Shown here piece by piece: positions 11,208 to 22,030 of a stretch of DNA of 64,000 nt; position 1 is the stretch's first letter; every line of letters starts with the position of its first letter. Made by a program: the position numbers and the translations under genes. The notes beneath the pieces were generated by a model. It did no database searches. It had not been told where the DNA came from and worked only from the letters and a program-made list of their open reading frames with translations. The stretch is from Trematomus loennbergii. Its lineage: Eukaryota; Chordata; Actinopteri; Perciformes; Nototheniidae. The stretch spans positions 1-64,000 of the forward strand of contig JAAOOA010000632.1 of assembly GCA_012861695.1 (NCBI GenBank). Reading direction: 5' to 3'.

Positions 11208-11990
11208 TGATCATTTTTTTTTTTTCAAAATAAAACTCACAATGCTAACGCTGAGCCTCTGAATTAGCAATGAGCGAAAAATGCTATTAGATTACTGCAC
11301 TGAAAATCACTCACAAAACCTTATTATTTATCTTTTCTCTACATCCAACACATCGATTCACATCGTGAGGTGACACAGAATCGATGGGTACCCTCATTAT
11401 CACTCAATTATACGAAATCGCGACGTTATAAACAAAAACGGACATCAAAACAGGTGACGCTAGGTAGCTAAAAATGCTAATATTTTTACCTTGGCTCTGT
11501 AGTCTCTCCAAAGTGGTCTTCAATGGCATTAAAACGATAAAAACGCTGCTGAAGTTAATCCATAGGTTAATCCAATGTGTCTGTGTCCCTTTGAAATGAT
11601 TTCCGATAATCCATAAGCATTAAAACTGCTTTTCCGTTTCCAGATGTCAAAGCTAGAGATAGGTTCGCTCTGATGCAAAACTGCATGCACGAAGCGCCCA
11701 TTTTCTTTTCACAATGAGTGTGTGTGGGGGACTCCCCCTTCGATTATATTGGCTCTAACGGTCAGAAAGAGGTGTCAACCATCAAAATCGAGCAAGGGGG
11801 CCAGAGATATGGAAAATCCACCCAAATGACCCCAGAAGTGGTTTCTTTTTGCTAAACCTCTCTAAAAAGGTCAAATGTCACTTGTTTTGCATCAATCTTG
11901 ATACAGGGTACTTATTATATGTTGTACTTTGGATTCCTAAAGCTTTTAGTCTACCTTACCATCATCCAAGGGTAGTTTTCACTATAAGTA
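11208..11990. repeat. CCTGTT-family interspersed repeat, partial (intron A)
   Basis: Matches 29856-30778 and 49630-50552 in the sister introns, and reverse-complement copies near 40150 and 57217. In A, about 160 bp including the terminal cctgttaag and its gguaccg-type palindrome has been lost near 11207. Confidence 0.7.
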
Positions 11991-12398
11991 AAAAATACCA
12001 GAACACATGACACAATGAATCTTTGTAATATATTTATGTTCTCTTGTTTAAATAATCATACCAGTATTTAATGTTTGCTGGTCACCTGGAATCCTGGTAA
12101 GCTTCCAGCATGGTATATTTAATACTATTATTAAACATAAGCTGGTGATAGATGGATAAACCAGCCATCATGGCCAGCTAAAGTGTCCAAAACCCCTCTC
12201 CAGCCAACCATTCCAGCCTAATATCTACTGGCTGGTCAATTTACACCAGCTAAATGCATCTAAGCTGTTTTTTCAGCAGAGTTATTATTATTTATTTACT
12301 ATTTATCGAGAATCTCTATGAATTATAATCAAATGTATACCAGTCTGTGTTCTGTTGCCTGAGCCAAGTGTGCCTGCTACATTACGATGTATTATTAT

Positions 12399-12913
12399 TA
12401 GGGCTGTCAAGTTAACGCGCTAATAACGCGTTAACGCAAAAAAAATGAACGCCACTAATTATTTTAACGCGATTAACGCATGTGTATTTTTTGTCCTCGG
12501 CCGCCCCGTAGTTTCAGAGCGCATCGAGTTTAAAATACCATCTACAAGCTGATGCTGACAGACCCGCTCCTGCCGCCCGCTTGTGGCAGACCACACCTCC
12601 ACGCTCACCGGCAGGCCCGGACTGGCCATCGGGAGGACCGGGAGGGTGTGAGAGAGAGAGAACGCGCACACCTTACGTGTATTGTTGTTGTTAGCATCTG
12701 GTGCTAGCTAGCTGCGCTAACGGATATAAGGAGCTGTTTCAATGAAAACAGAGGAGCGACATTTTGCCGACAACTGCGCCGAGCACTTGACTTGATGCAG
12801 GTAGCCAGACAGTGGGACATTGTACGAAAAGTCAGCACACTCAGCACGGATAGTGCGCGCAACATGATTGCAGCGTCCAGGCAGCTCCCGCTGCTCCAAC
12901 GATCACAGTGTGT

Positions 12914-12981
<68 letters not shown>

Positions 12982-13170
12982 TGTATTGTATGAGAGAGGT
13001 TCCAGGTTGTTGTGTTTAATATTCTTGAGAATATTTGTCATTGTTCAAATGATATTAAAAAACATATAAAGCATATTTGTCCACTCATATGTTGATAAGA
13101 GTATTAAAAACTTGAAAAATATCCCTCTAAGGTACATTTAGAACAGATAGATTAATTTGCGGTTAACTAT
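12399..13170 (+). mobile_element. hAT-derived fragment with transposase remnant (intron A)
   Basis: Starts tagggctgtcaagttaacg followed by repeated ttaacgcg words, typical of a fish hAT end. The plus-strand reading at about 12785-12890 encodes a degraded hAT catalytic-region remnant containing VSTLSTDSARNMIAASRQL, which aligns by eye with the 'TTDNAxNMV' stretch of hAT/ZBED transposases. A (CA)n tract interrupts it. The right terminus is not identifiable. Confidence 0.6.
12915..12980. repeat. (CA)33 microsatellite, intron A
   Basis: An uninterrupted 66-bp CA run. The orthologous tracts in B and C differ in length and purity. Confidence 0.97.
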
Positions 13171-13758
13171 GGACATCATGCGCCGAAACTCGGTTCTCAC
13201 CTGGAACCCTAGTCTTATGTAATATTCAATGCTTTGTTTTGTCTTTTCATTAGCTGTAAGCTGCAATCATCAAGATTAAAACGCTGGAAATAATCCACTT
13301 TGTGTGTGATGAATCTATGTGATGTATAAGTTTAAACTTTATAAATTGAATTACTGATATAAACTCACTTTTCCATGATATTCAATTTATTGAGATGCAC
13401 CTGTATGAGTCCAAGTACAGGTTTAGCAAGGCGGTGAGAGATGCTAAACGACTACTCTGAGAAACTCCAACACCAGTTCTCAGCTAACGACTCTGCAGAC
13501 AGGTCACAAACTGTAAGGCTAAGGCCTCACACTCCGTGAACGGCCGACGCCTTGCTAAGCGGCAGTGAAACTACATTTTAGATCAGCTACCGTACTAACT
13601 CACCTGTTGTCCTGAAACTCTCCAGGGCATCTGGAAAAAAGGTGTAATTGACAGACAATCGAGCCAACAGAAATACACAGTGGGCGGAACTTCGTGGTTA
13701 GATTTTAAATTCTAATACTCTAGAGTTTCTCTGAATATGTGTTTCCTGTTTCCTGCAG

Positions 13759-14903
13759 ACGTCCAGCAGCTGGTGGTGGTTAAAGAAGAGGTTCCCCCTG
13801 AGCAGCAGGAGTGGAGCTCAAGTCTGGACCAGGAGGACCCAGAGCCCCCCCCACACATTAAAGAGGAGCAGGAGGAACTCTGGAGCAGTCAGGAGGGAGA
13901 TCAGCTTCAAGGGCTGGAGGAGGCTGATATCACCAAGTCCACATTCACTCCTGTCCCTGTGAAGAGTGAAGATGATGAAGAGAAACCTCAGTCCTCTCAG
14001 CTTCATCAAAGACAAACTGAACACCTGGAAACAGAAGCTGGTGGAGAGGACTGTGGAGGACCAGAACCAGCCAGGAACTCTGATCCAGAGAGACATTTAC
14101 AACCAGAGACTGAGGACAACCCTGGAGACTCTTCTGAAGACACTGAAGACAGTGCTGATTGGAAGGAGACCAGAGAACCAGGTTCAAACTCTCAGAGAAA
14201 TAAACAAGACCATGTCAGTGATTCAAGACGTAGTGCAGGAGAGAAACCATTCAGCTGCACAGTCTGTGAGAAATCTTTTACACAGAGAGGACATTTCCAT
14301 CGACACATGAGAATACACACAGGAGAGAAACCATTCAGCTGCTCAGTCTGTGAGAAATCTTTTACACAGAGAGGACATTTCCATCGACACATGAGAATAC
14401 ACACAGGAGAGAAACCATTCAGCTGCTCAGTCTGTGAGAAAGCTTTTACACATATAAGTAGTTTAAAGCACCACATGAGAAACCACACAGGCGAGAAACC
14501 ATACAGCTGCTCATTTTGTAAGAAATCTTTTGCAGATCCTTGCAATTTAAATAGACACATGAGAGTCCACACAGGAGAGAAACCATTCAGCTGCAGTGTT
14601 TGTGAGAAAAGATTCACCCGGAGTTGTTCGGTCAAAAGCCATAAGTGTGTTGGTCGTCAGTCCCCACAGCTTCATCAAACTCAAACTGAGGAGAACAGAG
14701 AGGCAGAGCCTCCAGCCAGCAGCTCAGCTGAACACATGGAAACAGAAGCTGATGGAGAGGACTGTGGAGGACCAGAACCAGCCAGGAACTCAGATCCAGA
14801 GAGATATTTACAACCAGAGACTGAGGACAACCCTGGAGACTCTTCTGAACCTGACATTTTCCAAGTCAAATCTGCATGTGCAACAAAAAAAGAGGACAAT
14901 TAA
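13759..14903 (+). CDS. Zinc-finger gene A, exon 2 (acidic region plus one C2H2 array)
   Basis: Begins after the acceptor tttcctgcag, completing the split Asp codon, and encodes 381 residues to the stop TAA, for a predicted protein of about 443. The first part is acidic and Glu/Gln-rich (VKEEVPPEQQEW, IKEEQEELWSSQEG). Four canonical CX2CX12HX3H fingers follow, joined by HTGEKP linkers, then a fifth degenerate one (CX2CX12HXC) ending SHKCVGRQ. An acidic tail closes the protein. Helix starts read TQRGHFHRH (twice), THISSLKHH and ADPCNLNRH. The first two fingers are almost identical, a sign of recent 84-bp duplication. Expected role: nuclear sequence-specific DNA binding. No KRAB or SCAN domain is visible. 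An in-frame ATG upstream at 13737 lies in the intron and is not the start. Confidence 0.88.
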
Positions 14904-15290
14904 TTAGTCCTACGACAATTCACATGAGGAAAATCTGTCTGACTGTATAAACTCTGTGTGACAATATTCATACATGACTTCATATAAACTCCATCTTTAT
15001 CAACAGAAGTTTTGAATATGTTTAATGTTTTTGTCATACTACTTTTCTGATTTATACTATAACCACTGACTGATTCATCTGCAGAGTAGTTTCTCTAATA
15101 ATCTGTTTGGTTAATGAAATGTTGTGACTTGAAACTTCCATTGGGATGTGTTTGATAGTTCCTGTTGAGTTATCAGTCTGTTCTGGTCTAAAAGAAGAAC
15201 CAATGACTTATTGATATAGAGAATATTTACGATGTTTCCAGTGTTTTCCAGTTTGATTCTGTTCTGTTTATATCATCAAACCAAACTAAA

Positions 15291-15296
15291 AATAAA
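15291..15296 (+). terminator. Polyadenylation signal, gene A
   Basis: AATAAA about 390 bp after the stop, conserved in position in units B and C, just before the LINE tail at 15357. Confidence 0.65.
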
Positions 15297-15356
15297 AGCC
15301 TTTGAAACAGACTCACATTCCTGCATATTGTTTGTGTTTACAGATTACAATCAGCT

Positions 15357-16017
15357 CATTTAGAGTTCAATCAATGTTTATTTATATAGCCCAATATCAC
15401 AAAGGTTACATTTGTCTCAGTGGACTTCACAGTTTGTACAGAATATCAGTTTGACAATACGACCCCCTCTGTCCTTAGACCCTCACATCGTACAAGGAAA
15501 CACTTCCAGAGAAACCCCACAGTTTAAAGGAACATGGGAGAAACCTCAGGGAGAGCAACAGAGGAGGGATCCCTCTCCCAGGACGGACAGACGTGCAATA
15601 GATGCCGTGTGTAAATCGAAAAGATAATACATTTACAACATAGGTAGACCAAATGTTTGGAAATGCATGTGTCTATAATAAGAAGATGAATCCACGAGGA
15701 TGTCAACAATCCTGTGGGAGCCATCAGGGAAGTAGTATGATGAGAGTCAGGCAGGACCACAGAGACAGGTTCAGCCACGACTCAGGATCCCAGCGTAGAT
15801 AGTCACCAAAAAGAAATGTGGGGAAGCTGGGTTATTGGGAACATGAGAGTACACAGGTACAGACAGAGAGAAGGAAGAAGTAAGGTGTCCCCCGACAGTC
15901 TAAGCCTATAGCAGCTAAACTAGGGGCTGAATCTAATCAGCCCTAACTATAAGCTTTATCAAAAAGGAAGGTCTTAAGCGCACTCTTAAAAACAGATAGG
16001 GTGTCTGCCGCCCGAAC
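15357..16017 (-). mobile_element. L2/Maui-like LINE 3' fragment, unit A
   Basis: On the minus strand this is the 3' UTR and end of a LINE whose longer copies lie at 35320-38193 and 55187-56820. It starts ttcaatcaatgtttatttat and runs inward to the word gtctgccgcccgaacac, then is cut at the hairpin at 16018. It has no intact frame. Confidence 0.65.
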
Positions 16018-16065
16018 ACAAACTGGAAGCTGATTCCACAAAAGTGGAATCAGCTTCCAGTTTGT
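16018..16065. repeat. Perfect 22-bp hairpin at a LINE breakpoint
   Basis: The arm 16018-16039 is the exact reverse complement of 16044-16065, with an AAAA loop. Left of it the sequence is LINE. Right of it the sequence matches the flank that follows the full-length LINE in unit C (near 57041). The hairpin marks an internal deletion junction. Confidence 0.92.
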
Positions 16066-16247
16066 TTCCACTCGTATTCTTGCTTTTTATATCTGTCTTA
16101 ATCAATATTAGCCTTTTTAAGTTTCATTCTTTCTGCTCTTTATTATTGAAGGTTTATTTAGATGAGATTAGATGTATTTATATATTTAGTTGCAGCTGCA
16201 GAAACAAGTAATAAACAAGGCATTGCACTAAAGTTGAAACTGTTATT

Positions 16248-16342
16248 AACCTGTTTAGCCCTGAGCCTGTTTTTCAGGTTTCAGGCTCGAAAATGACATT
16301 CCCAGAACAAATGACCATATCTTCCCTTCTAAAAGGGTTAAA
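16248..16342. repeat. CCTGTT-family repeat terminus, unit A
   Basis: Reads aacctgtttagccctgagcc onward, matching the ends at 40150 and 57217. It is interrupted by the TTAA-target element that follows. Confidence 0.75.
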
Positions 16343-16346
16343 TTAA

Positions 16347-16668
16347 AGGGGACCTATCATGCAAAATGCACTTTTGTACGTCTTTTCTACATGAATATGT
16401 GTCCCCGGTGTTCCAGGGAACTCACCAAGTGTCAGAAAACACAACCCTCTCTATTTTCCTCCATACCCAAATCTCTAAAAAAGGGGCTGCAACGGATCTG
16501 ATAAAAACTGATCCACGTTTGAACACTGTCCTGACGTCAGGACGGTGGCGCTACGGCTATTGGGCCAACTCTCCACCTATCAGGGGAATGTGGGGTTGGG
16601 CCACGGCCGGCCATTGCCGCTCGAAAGCGCTGGAGACGCTGTAGTACATATGCCAGGCCTGTAGGTGG
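16347..16668. mobile_element. TTAA-target DNA element, left part only
   Basis: Begins aggggacctatcatgc directly after TTAA and matches the left third of the complete element at 57316-58284. Homology stops at about 16668, where a LINE begins, so this is also the end of unit A. Confidence 0.8.
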
Positions 16669-18796
16669 TGGTCCTTAGCTAGAAAGTCTAACACTAGTGA
16701 TGACTGGCTTCTTTTTCGTGTCCTCAGAAATAAATGTTCTGCCCTTATTAAAAAAGCTAAAGCTGATTACTATCTGAGCTTAACCACTGATTGTTTTAAT
16801 GACCATTCTAAGTTCTGGAAAACAATTAAATCACTTCAGAACAAGAAGGTTTCTAGTTTCCCACAAAAACTGAAGGTCAATGATTCTTTTATTTCAGATT
16901 CAGATGGTATGTCTAATGCCTTTAATGCTCACTTCAAAAAGGCTGGTCACATTTTTGATGAGCAAAGTCATGACTCTCTAAATGGTCGTACTCACAGCCA
17001 TAGTCAAGAGATGAACTCCCCTGTTTTTGATTTCGCTTATTTCTCGGTCTCTGAAGTCTTACAGGGTTTGCACTCGATTGATCCTAAAAAGTCTGCCGGG
17101 CCTGACGGCCTCGACCCGTTCTTTTTAAAAATTGCAGCTCAGATGATAGCACAACCAGTAACTGATATTTTAATCTCTCCCTGTCCACTCACACACTGCC
17201 AGCTGTGTGGAAGCAAGCTCTGGTATCGCCCCTCTTGAAAGCTGGTGATCCCACGGAGTTGAATAACTATCGTCCTATCTCAAATCTTTCTGTGTTATCA
17301 AAGATTCTTGAGTCCCTTGTTTCTACTCAGCTAAAACTTTTTTTAAATTCACACAACATCCTTAACCCTATGCAATCTGGATTCAGATCAAAGCACAGTA
17401 CTGTGACTGCCAGTCTGAAAGTCTTAGACGATATTAAGGCTGCTTTGGATAAGAAATCAGTTTGTGTTGCATTGTTTATTGACCTAGCCAAAGCATTTGA
17501 CACTGTAGATCACCACATTGTCTAATGTTATGTTGGTGTCTCGTTTCGGTCACAATGCCATTTGCTGGTTTCAGAGTTATCTAACCGACCGTACTCAATG
17601 CGTCAGGTTGGGTAGTACTGTCTCTGACCCTGTCACCTTGGAGAAGGGAGTTCCACAGGGCTCTATCTTGGGGCCCTTGCTCTTTTTATTATATGTAAAC
17701 AATATTTGTAATCAGATGCAATTTTCTACCTATCATATGTATGCTGATGACACTATTGTATACTCATGTGCTCCTTCTCTGGATATGGCCGTTTCCAATT
17801 TAAAATCAGATTGTATCACGCTGCAGCATGCGCTTCTTGATTCTAAACTGCTATTGAACAGTAAGAAAACCAAAGCAATGCTTTTTGCTCCCAAGTCAGC
17901 GTCCTCCTCTTGCCTCTCCATTGACACCCTTGATGGCGTTTCTGTTGAGTTTGTTGATACCTACAAATATCTGGGCTTTTGGTTGGACAGTAATCTGAAC
18001 TTTAAACACCATATTGAAGTTTTAACAAAGAAATTGAAATTCACTCTTGGCTTCCTTTTCAGACTTAAATGTTGTTTTTCAATTTCATCCCGTAAAAGGT
18101 TGGTCTCTGGCTTATTCCTGTCCCAGCTGGACTACGGTGATACCATTTATAGATTTGCCTGTCCCACTGTTTTGGCCAAACTTGACCCCTTACCATGCTG
18201 CACTGCGTTATATCAAATGCACCCTATAGGACTCATCATTGCACACTGTATAGCCTAACTGGATGGTCCTCACTTACTATGCGTAGGATGCAGCACTGGT
18301 TTTTATTAATGTATAAAGCCATTTTAGGTAAGCTTCCACTCTACATATGTGTCAGATTTGCCCCAGTTTGTGACTCTTACAACCTCAGATCCAGTGCCTG
18401 GATACGGTCCAGGTTCCTGCTGTGCGGACTGAGGCTGGAAAAAGGAGTCTTTCTTATTATGGTCCTTGGTCTTGGAATGACCTTCAATCACGCCTCAAAC
18501 TGAGGCACTTGTCTCTATATCATGTTTTAAATTGAAGTTGTCTGAAGTCCTCACCACCAGCTGCTCTTGCAGTAACAAGTAGTGTACTTTTTTTACTGTC
18601 CTAATGTGCACAATGTAGTGACTGCTTTTTCGTCTTTTGTTTTCTTAGTTATGTTCTCTGTATTTTATATGTTTGTGTTATGTGTTATGTGTAACGTTGC
18701 TGCCTTCTTGGCCAGGTCAGCATTGAAAATGAGATTTTATCTCAATGTTTTTATCTGGTTAAATAAAGGTTAAATAAAAAATAAAAAATAAATAAA
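16669..18796 (+). pseudogene. Broken non-LTR retrotransposon reverse transcriptase
   Basis: A 5'-truncated LINE with its ORF split over at least three frame changes: about 16669-17238, 17205-17525, 17518-18258 and 18195-18503. Recognisable pieces in order are a pre-RT segment, SAGPDGLDPFFLK, NNYRPISNLSVLSKILE, the motif-A region FIDLAKAFDTVDH, GVPQGSILGPLLFLLY, the catalytic box YADD and a thumb with KYLGFWLDSNLNF. It ends in ggttaaataaaggttaaata and an A-rich tail. CR1/L2-group style is inferred from motifs. It sits at the A/B unit junction and abuts a Gypsy fragment. Confidence 0.85.
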
Positions 18797-20420
18797 TGTC
18801 TTTCTTCTCCACAAAGAAGAACCCCGCTCCAGCGGGTGATGAGGAAGGGCGAATGATCCCAGCCACCAGAGAGTTATTGATATAAGTCTCCATGGAAACT
18901 CTTTCCGGAGCAGACAGGGAGTACAATCGATCCCTGGGAGGGCTGGTGCCGGGATGCAGGTCGATGGCACAGTCGTAAGGCCGGTGTGGTGGACCCCTGT
19001 AACATCCGGAACTCGGCTGGGGTTCACCGAACGCTGAGGCGCGGCAGCCTGTTTCAGACAGATCTGATGACAAGAGGGGCTCCACCCCAAAATGGCTCCC
19101 GTCTCCGAGTCAATGTTAGGGTTGTGGCGGCGGAGCCATGGGTAACCCAGGATAAGCGGGATATGTGGAGACCGGAGAACATGAAACGGAATAGTTTCCG
19201 GAGAGGAGCATGTGAACGGGTACAGTCTGATGAGTCACTGTCCCAAGCAAGTCTAAGGCGCTGGCTGGAACTGGGCGAGATAAGGGAGCCCGGTCTATTC
19301 CCAATTGCAGCATAAGCTCTTTGTCCATAATACTTGCGTCCGAACCAGAGTCAATAAAGACTGCAAGGGCCTGAGAGCTATCCGGTAATAGCAACCTGGC
19401 GTGGCTCAATGGTCTCTGAGCGGGAACAAATCCAGGGGTTTGGCTCACCAGTATGTTCCCCATTACTGCTTAGCCTTTTTACCGGGCAGCGAGAAACAAA
19501 TGGCCGGCCGCAGTAGAGACATAGGTTACCTCGTCTGCGATGTTCACGTTCCTCCAAGGTGAGGCTGGTGCGACCCACCTGCATGGGCTCATCACCCCCT
19601 GGTTGCGGCTCTGGAGTGAGGGGAGGAGTCCCAGTCGAACCCGGATGTCGGGGCGCCCAGGCATGTTGAACTCCCTCCGACCGTCGCTCCCGTCTCCGTG
19701 TCTGGATGCGCCGATCCATGCGGGAAGTCAGCTCAATCAGCCCATCCAGTGAGTTGGGCTGATCAGAAGACACCAGCTCGTCTTTAATGTAAGCCGCCAA
19801 GCCACGCAGATAGGCGTCACACTGGGCTGCAGAATTCCAGTTGCTGAGGCGGCCCCTGGTGCGAAACCCAATCGCATAATCCACCACAGATCCATTACCC
19901 TGGCTCAGGCTCAGTAGTCCTCCTGCAGCGTCTGGACCCACAGACACGGGTCCAAACACCTTGCGCAGCTCCGCGGAAAAGAAGGGGAAAGAAGAGCAGG
20001 CGGGTGTCTGCTGCTCCCATTCAGCTGTGCCCCACAGTCGGGCTTTCCCAGTCAGATGATTGATCGTGAACGCCATACGAGCTGCCTCAGAAGCTAAAGT
20101 GTGTGGCTGCAGCGCGAACAGGATAGAACAGTTAGTAAGAAACGGGCTGCAGCCCTCCGGATCCCCGGCGTGGCGCTCGGGAGTTGCCACCCGAGGCTCT
20201 GGGTAAATCCGATCGGAGAGGATGCAGAAGCGGGTGTCGGCGGCATGGGAAGAGGCGCTGGAGCAGCCACTACTGCCGCTAGCTGCTGCACAGTAGCCGT
20301 TAACTGCTGTAGCTGCGCAGCTAAATAGGTTAGCGTCTGGTCATGTGTAGAGTTTGCATGATGAGCCTCGGTGGCCAGGGAGGCTATCGAGGCTTCCTGC
20401 CTCTGGAGAGCGTCCTCAAC
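18797..20420 (-). pseudogene. Truncated Gypsy-type LTR retrotransposon (gag, protease, RT start)
   Basis: Minus-strand order is gag, protease, then the beginning of reverse transcriptase. The gag part (about 20420-19470) has a capsid-like region with a GKARLWGTAEW segment, and a zinc knuckle reading CLYCGRPFVSRC that lacks the usual Gly-His. The protease (19463-19116) has the catalytic DSGSDASIMD. The RT start (19085-18797) reads PYDCAIDL, then [17 protein letters not shown], where it is cut by the neighbouring LINE tail. The parts lie in different frames. No LTR, integrase or rest of RT is present, so it is inactive. Confidence 0.85.
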
Positions 20421-20604
20421 TCTTTATATGCAGAATTCTCTAAATACAGAACACCATAAAAGAGGAGTGTGCTTTAGACAAAGCACTATGGTGTGTAGTT
20501 GGCTGGACAAAGTGTCTTGTACTATAAATAAAGTGTGTGCCATTTGGTGGAGAACTTTGGTTTTGGTAAGTGTTTCTGTAGTTTTGGGTGCAGTGCTTCA
20601 GTTT
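20421..20604. other. Gap between Gypsy fragment and unit B
   Basis: About 180 bp without a recognisable gene or repeat. Homology to the start of unit C begins at the word agtatatatgaggtg. Confidence 0.4.
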
Positions 20605-20714
20605 GCAGTATATATGAGGTGTTTTGCACTTTGTGTGTTTTGTGAATTGTGTTTATTGGTTTGAGAAAATAAGCCCTGCTTTAAAAACAATATGGTCAGC
20701 ATCATAAGAACCAC

Positions 20715-20819
20715 ATTGTCACCAACACTTCTGTGGACTGTGCATCTGTTCACTCTTCACCTCTGGTGTTATGAAGAGAGGAATCAGAGTCTTCCACGTG
20801 AACTGGTGGATGAATGATG
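20715..20819 (+). repeat. 105-bp direct repeat, left copy
   Basis: Identical or nearly so to 21845-21949. Unit C has a single copy here. Between the copies lie 98 bp of unrelated sequence and a BED-type hAT. Confidence 0.9.
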
Positions 20820-20917
20820 TATCCAGGATACTGAGCGAATGCGCACACCGCCACCAGAGGACAACGTCATGAGGGCGCGGTAGCAGTTGAGAGCGAGACG
20901 ACCCTCTGTACCAAGAG

Positions 20918-21844
20918 CAGAGATGGGGTCGTTACTAAAAAAAAGTAATATATTACATATTACATATTACTTTAAAAAAAAGTAATATATTACACTACTT
21001 CGTTACTCTCTACATAAAGTAACTCGTTACTTTACTCGTTACTTTACTCGCAGGGCCGGCCCGCCCCTCCCTACAGGCAGATCACGCAGACTGCTAAAGT
21101 TTCAAATGTTCTCTTTAGTTCAGTTTCCATTGTCGCATAAGACTGATCCAGATAGCTCTGACTATGGCTGTCCTCTGTCTCCTGCTATCTGTATTTTGCG
21201 CAGTATATCTCTGAACGATGCGATGGTGATTCCACTGTGCAAATGGGAAACATTACCTCTACTATGAAGGATGCTACAAGCCTGTCCATCTCTGCTTTGG
21301 TTACCGGTCCTCCAAATTCTAATTTGTGCCGCTTCAGAGTCGGCGGTGCACTCACAACATCCTCACTCTGGGTTCGGGGGTCCTTAGCTATTAGCTTCAC
21401 CTTAGCATGTGTTCTTTGCAGGTGTTTGTTGAGGTTTGACGTGGTGTTTGCAGCAGTGGATAACAGCTTCTGGCCTGGACACAGTTTGCACCTCACCGTC
21501 ACATTCCTGTCTATTCTTCGGACAAACTCAAAATAATGGGCATACCTCCACCCCTCGAAAGTTATCGCTGACTCTGCCATGTTTATGCAGCACTGCACGT
21601 GGAGAAGTGGACGCGCAAGTCGCGCAGATTACGTACATATAAACCTGCGGCGGAAACCCCTCTTGTCTGTCAGTGTGATTATGACTGATTTTATAAAAGT
21701 AACGAAGTAACGCGTGTCGGGGCAATGTTAGTAACTGTAGTGTGATTACTGAATTATAAAAGTAACGCGTTACACTACTCCGTTACCGACAAAAGTAATA
21801 TTATTATTACTTTGTTACTTTGTAACGCGTTACACCCAACTCTG
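20918..21844 (-). mobile_element. hAT element with BED finger
   Basis: Termini cagagatggg and cccaactctg form an imperfect inverted repeat, and both subterminal zones are rich in gtaac/gttac words. It contains a minus-strand frame with a BED-type zinc finger. Flanking 8-mers accaagag and attgtcac do not match, so the original target duplication has been lost or the flank rearranged. It is truncated internally: no catalytic region of a transposase remains. Confidence 0.75.
21185..21598 (-). CDS. BED zinc-finger N-terminal fragment of a hAT transposase
   Basis: A 137-codon frame with a BED-type finger: VRCKLCPGQKLLSTAANTTS, then NLNKHLQRTHAKV, giving CX2C...HX4H spacing near residues 35-66. 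Downstream residues of the transposase (dimerisation and RNase-H-like core) are absent, so it is a deletion derivative. BED fingers bind transposon ends. Here the fragment could at most bind DNA. A domesticated ZBED gene is unlikely given the surrounding termini. Confidence 0.7.
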   Translation of the reverse strand: MQCCINMAESAITFEGWRYAHYFEFVRRIDRNVTVRCKLCPGQKLLSTAANTTSNLNKHLQRTHAKVKLIAKDPRTQSEDVVSAPPTLKRHKLEFGGPVTKAEMDRLVASFIVEVMFPICTVESPSHRSEIYCAKYR

Positions 21845-21949
21845 ATTGTCACCAACACTTCTGTGGACTGTGCATCTGTTCACTCTTCACCTCTGGTGTT
21901 ATGAAGAGAGGAATCAGAGTCTTCCACGTGAACTGGTGGATGAATGATG
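21845..21949 (+). repeat. 105-bp direct repeat, right copy
   Basis: Repeats 20715-20819. Starts attgtcac exactly at the hAT right end and then continues into the sequence shared with unit C. Confidence 0.9.
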
Positions 21950-22030
21950 GATCCTCCACATATCATGCCAATCTTCATCTGGTGTTTCTATATGGAGTTC
22001 TTCCTCCCATCTAACCTCGATATATTTAGT

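Larger units (their letters stand above)
10298..13758 (+). other. Intron 1 of zinc-finger gene A
   Basis: About 3.46 kb from a gtctgt donor to the acceptor tttcctgcag. It contains a possible hAT excision scar (10714-10728), a partial CCTGTT-family repeat, a block rich in ccagc/gctgg words (12060-12260) and a hAT-derived fragment with a (CA)n tract. Confidence 0.8.
8964..16668 (+). repeat. Tandem segmental duplication, unit A
   Basis: Collinear with unit B and unit C from the block beginning tatgcattggaagctatctg through the zinc-finger gene, its 3' UTR, a LINE tail and part of a TTAA-target element. A is visibly more diverged from B and C than they are from each other, and it lacks their shared intronic hAT and upstream solo LTR. 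Confidence 0.85.

Noticed and set aside
12704..12979. Cys/Val- or His/Thr-rich frames across the (CA)n tracts (also near 31400 and 51180)
   Set aside because: Low-complexity translation of dinucleotide repeats.
13737..13758. In-frame ATG just before exon 2 as the start of a single-exon zinc-finger gene
   Set aside because: It overlaps the polypyrimidine tract and AG acceptor. The upstream exon 1 joins in phase and matches the known family layout.
14192..14635. Long minus-strand frames over the finger arrays (also at 32908, 33622, 52684 and 53398)
   Set aside because: They are antisense shadows of the repeated 84-bp finger units. The translations are repetitive (NGFSPVW...) and follow the plus-strand codon periodicity.
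21185..21598. Domesticated ZBED host gene
   Set aside because: The frame sits inside recognisable hAT termini, lacks the rest of the protein and is present in only one unit.
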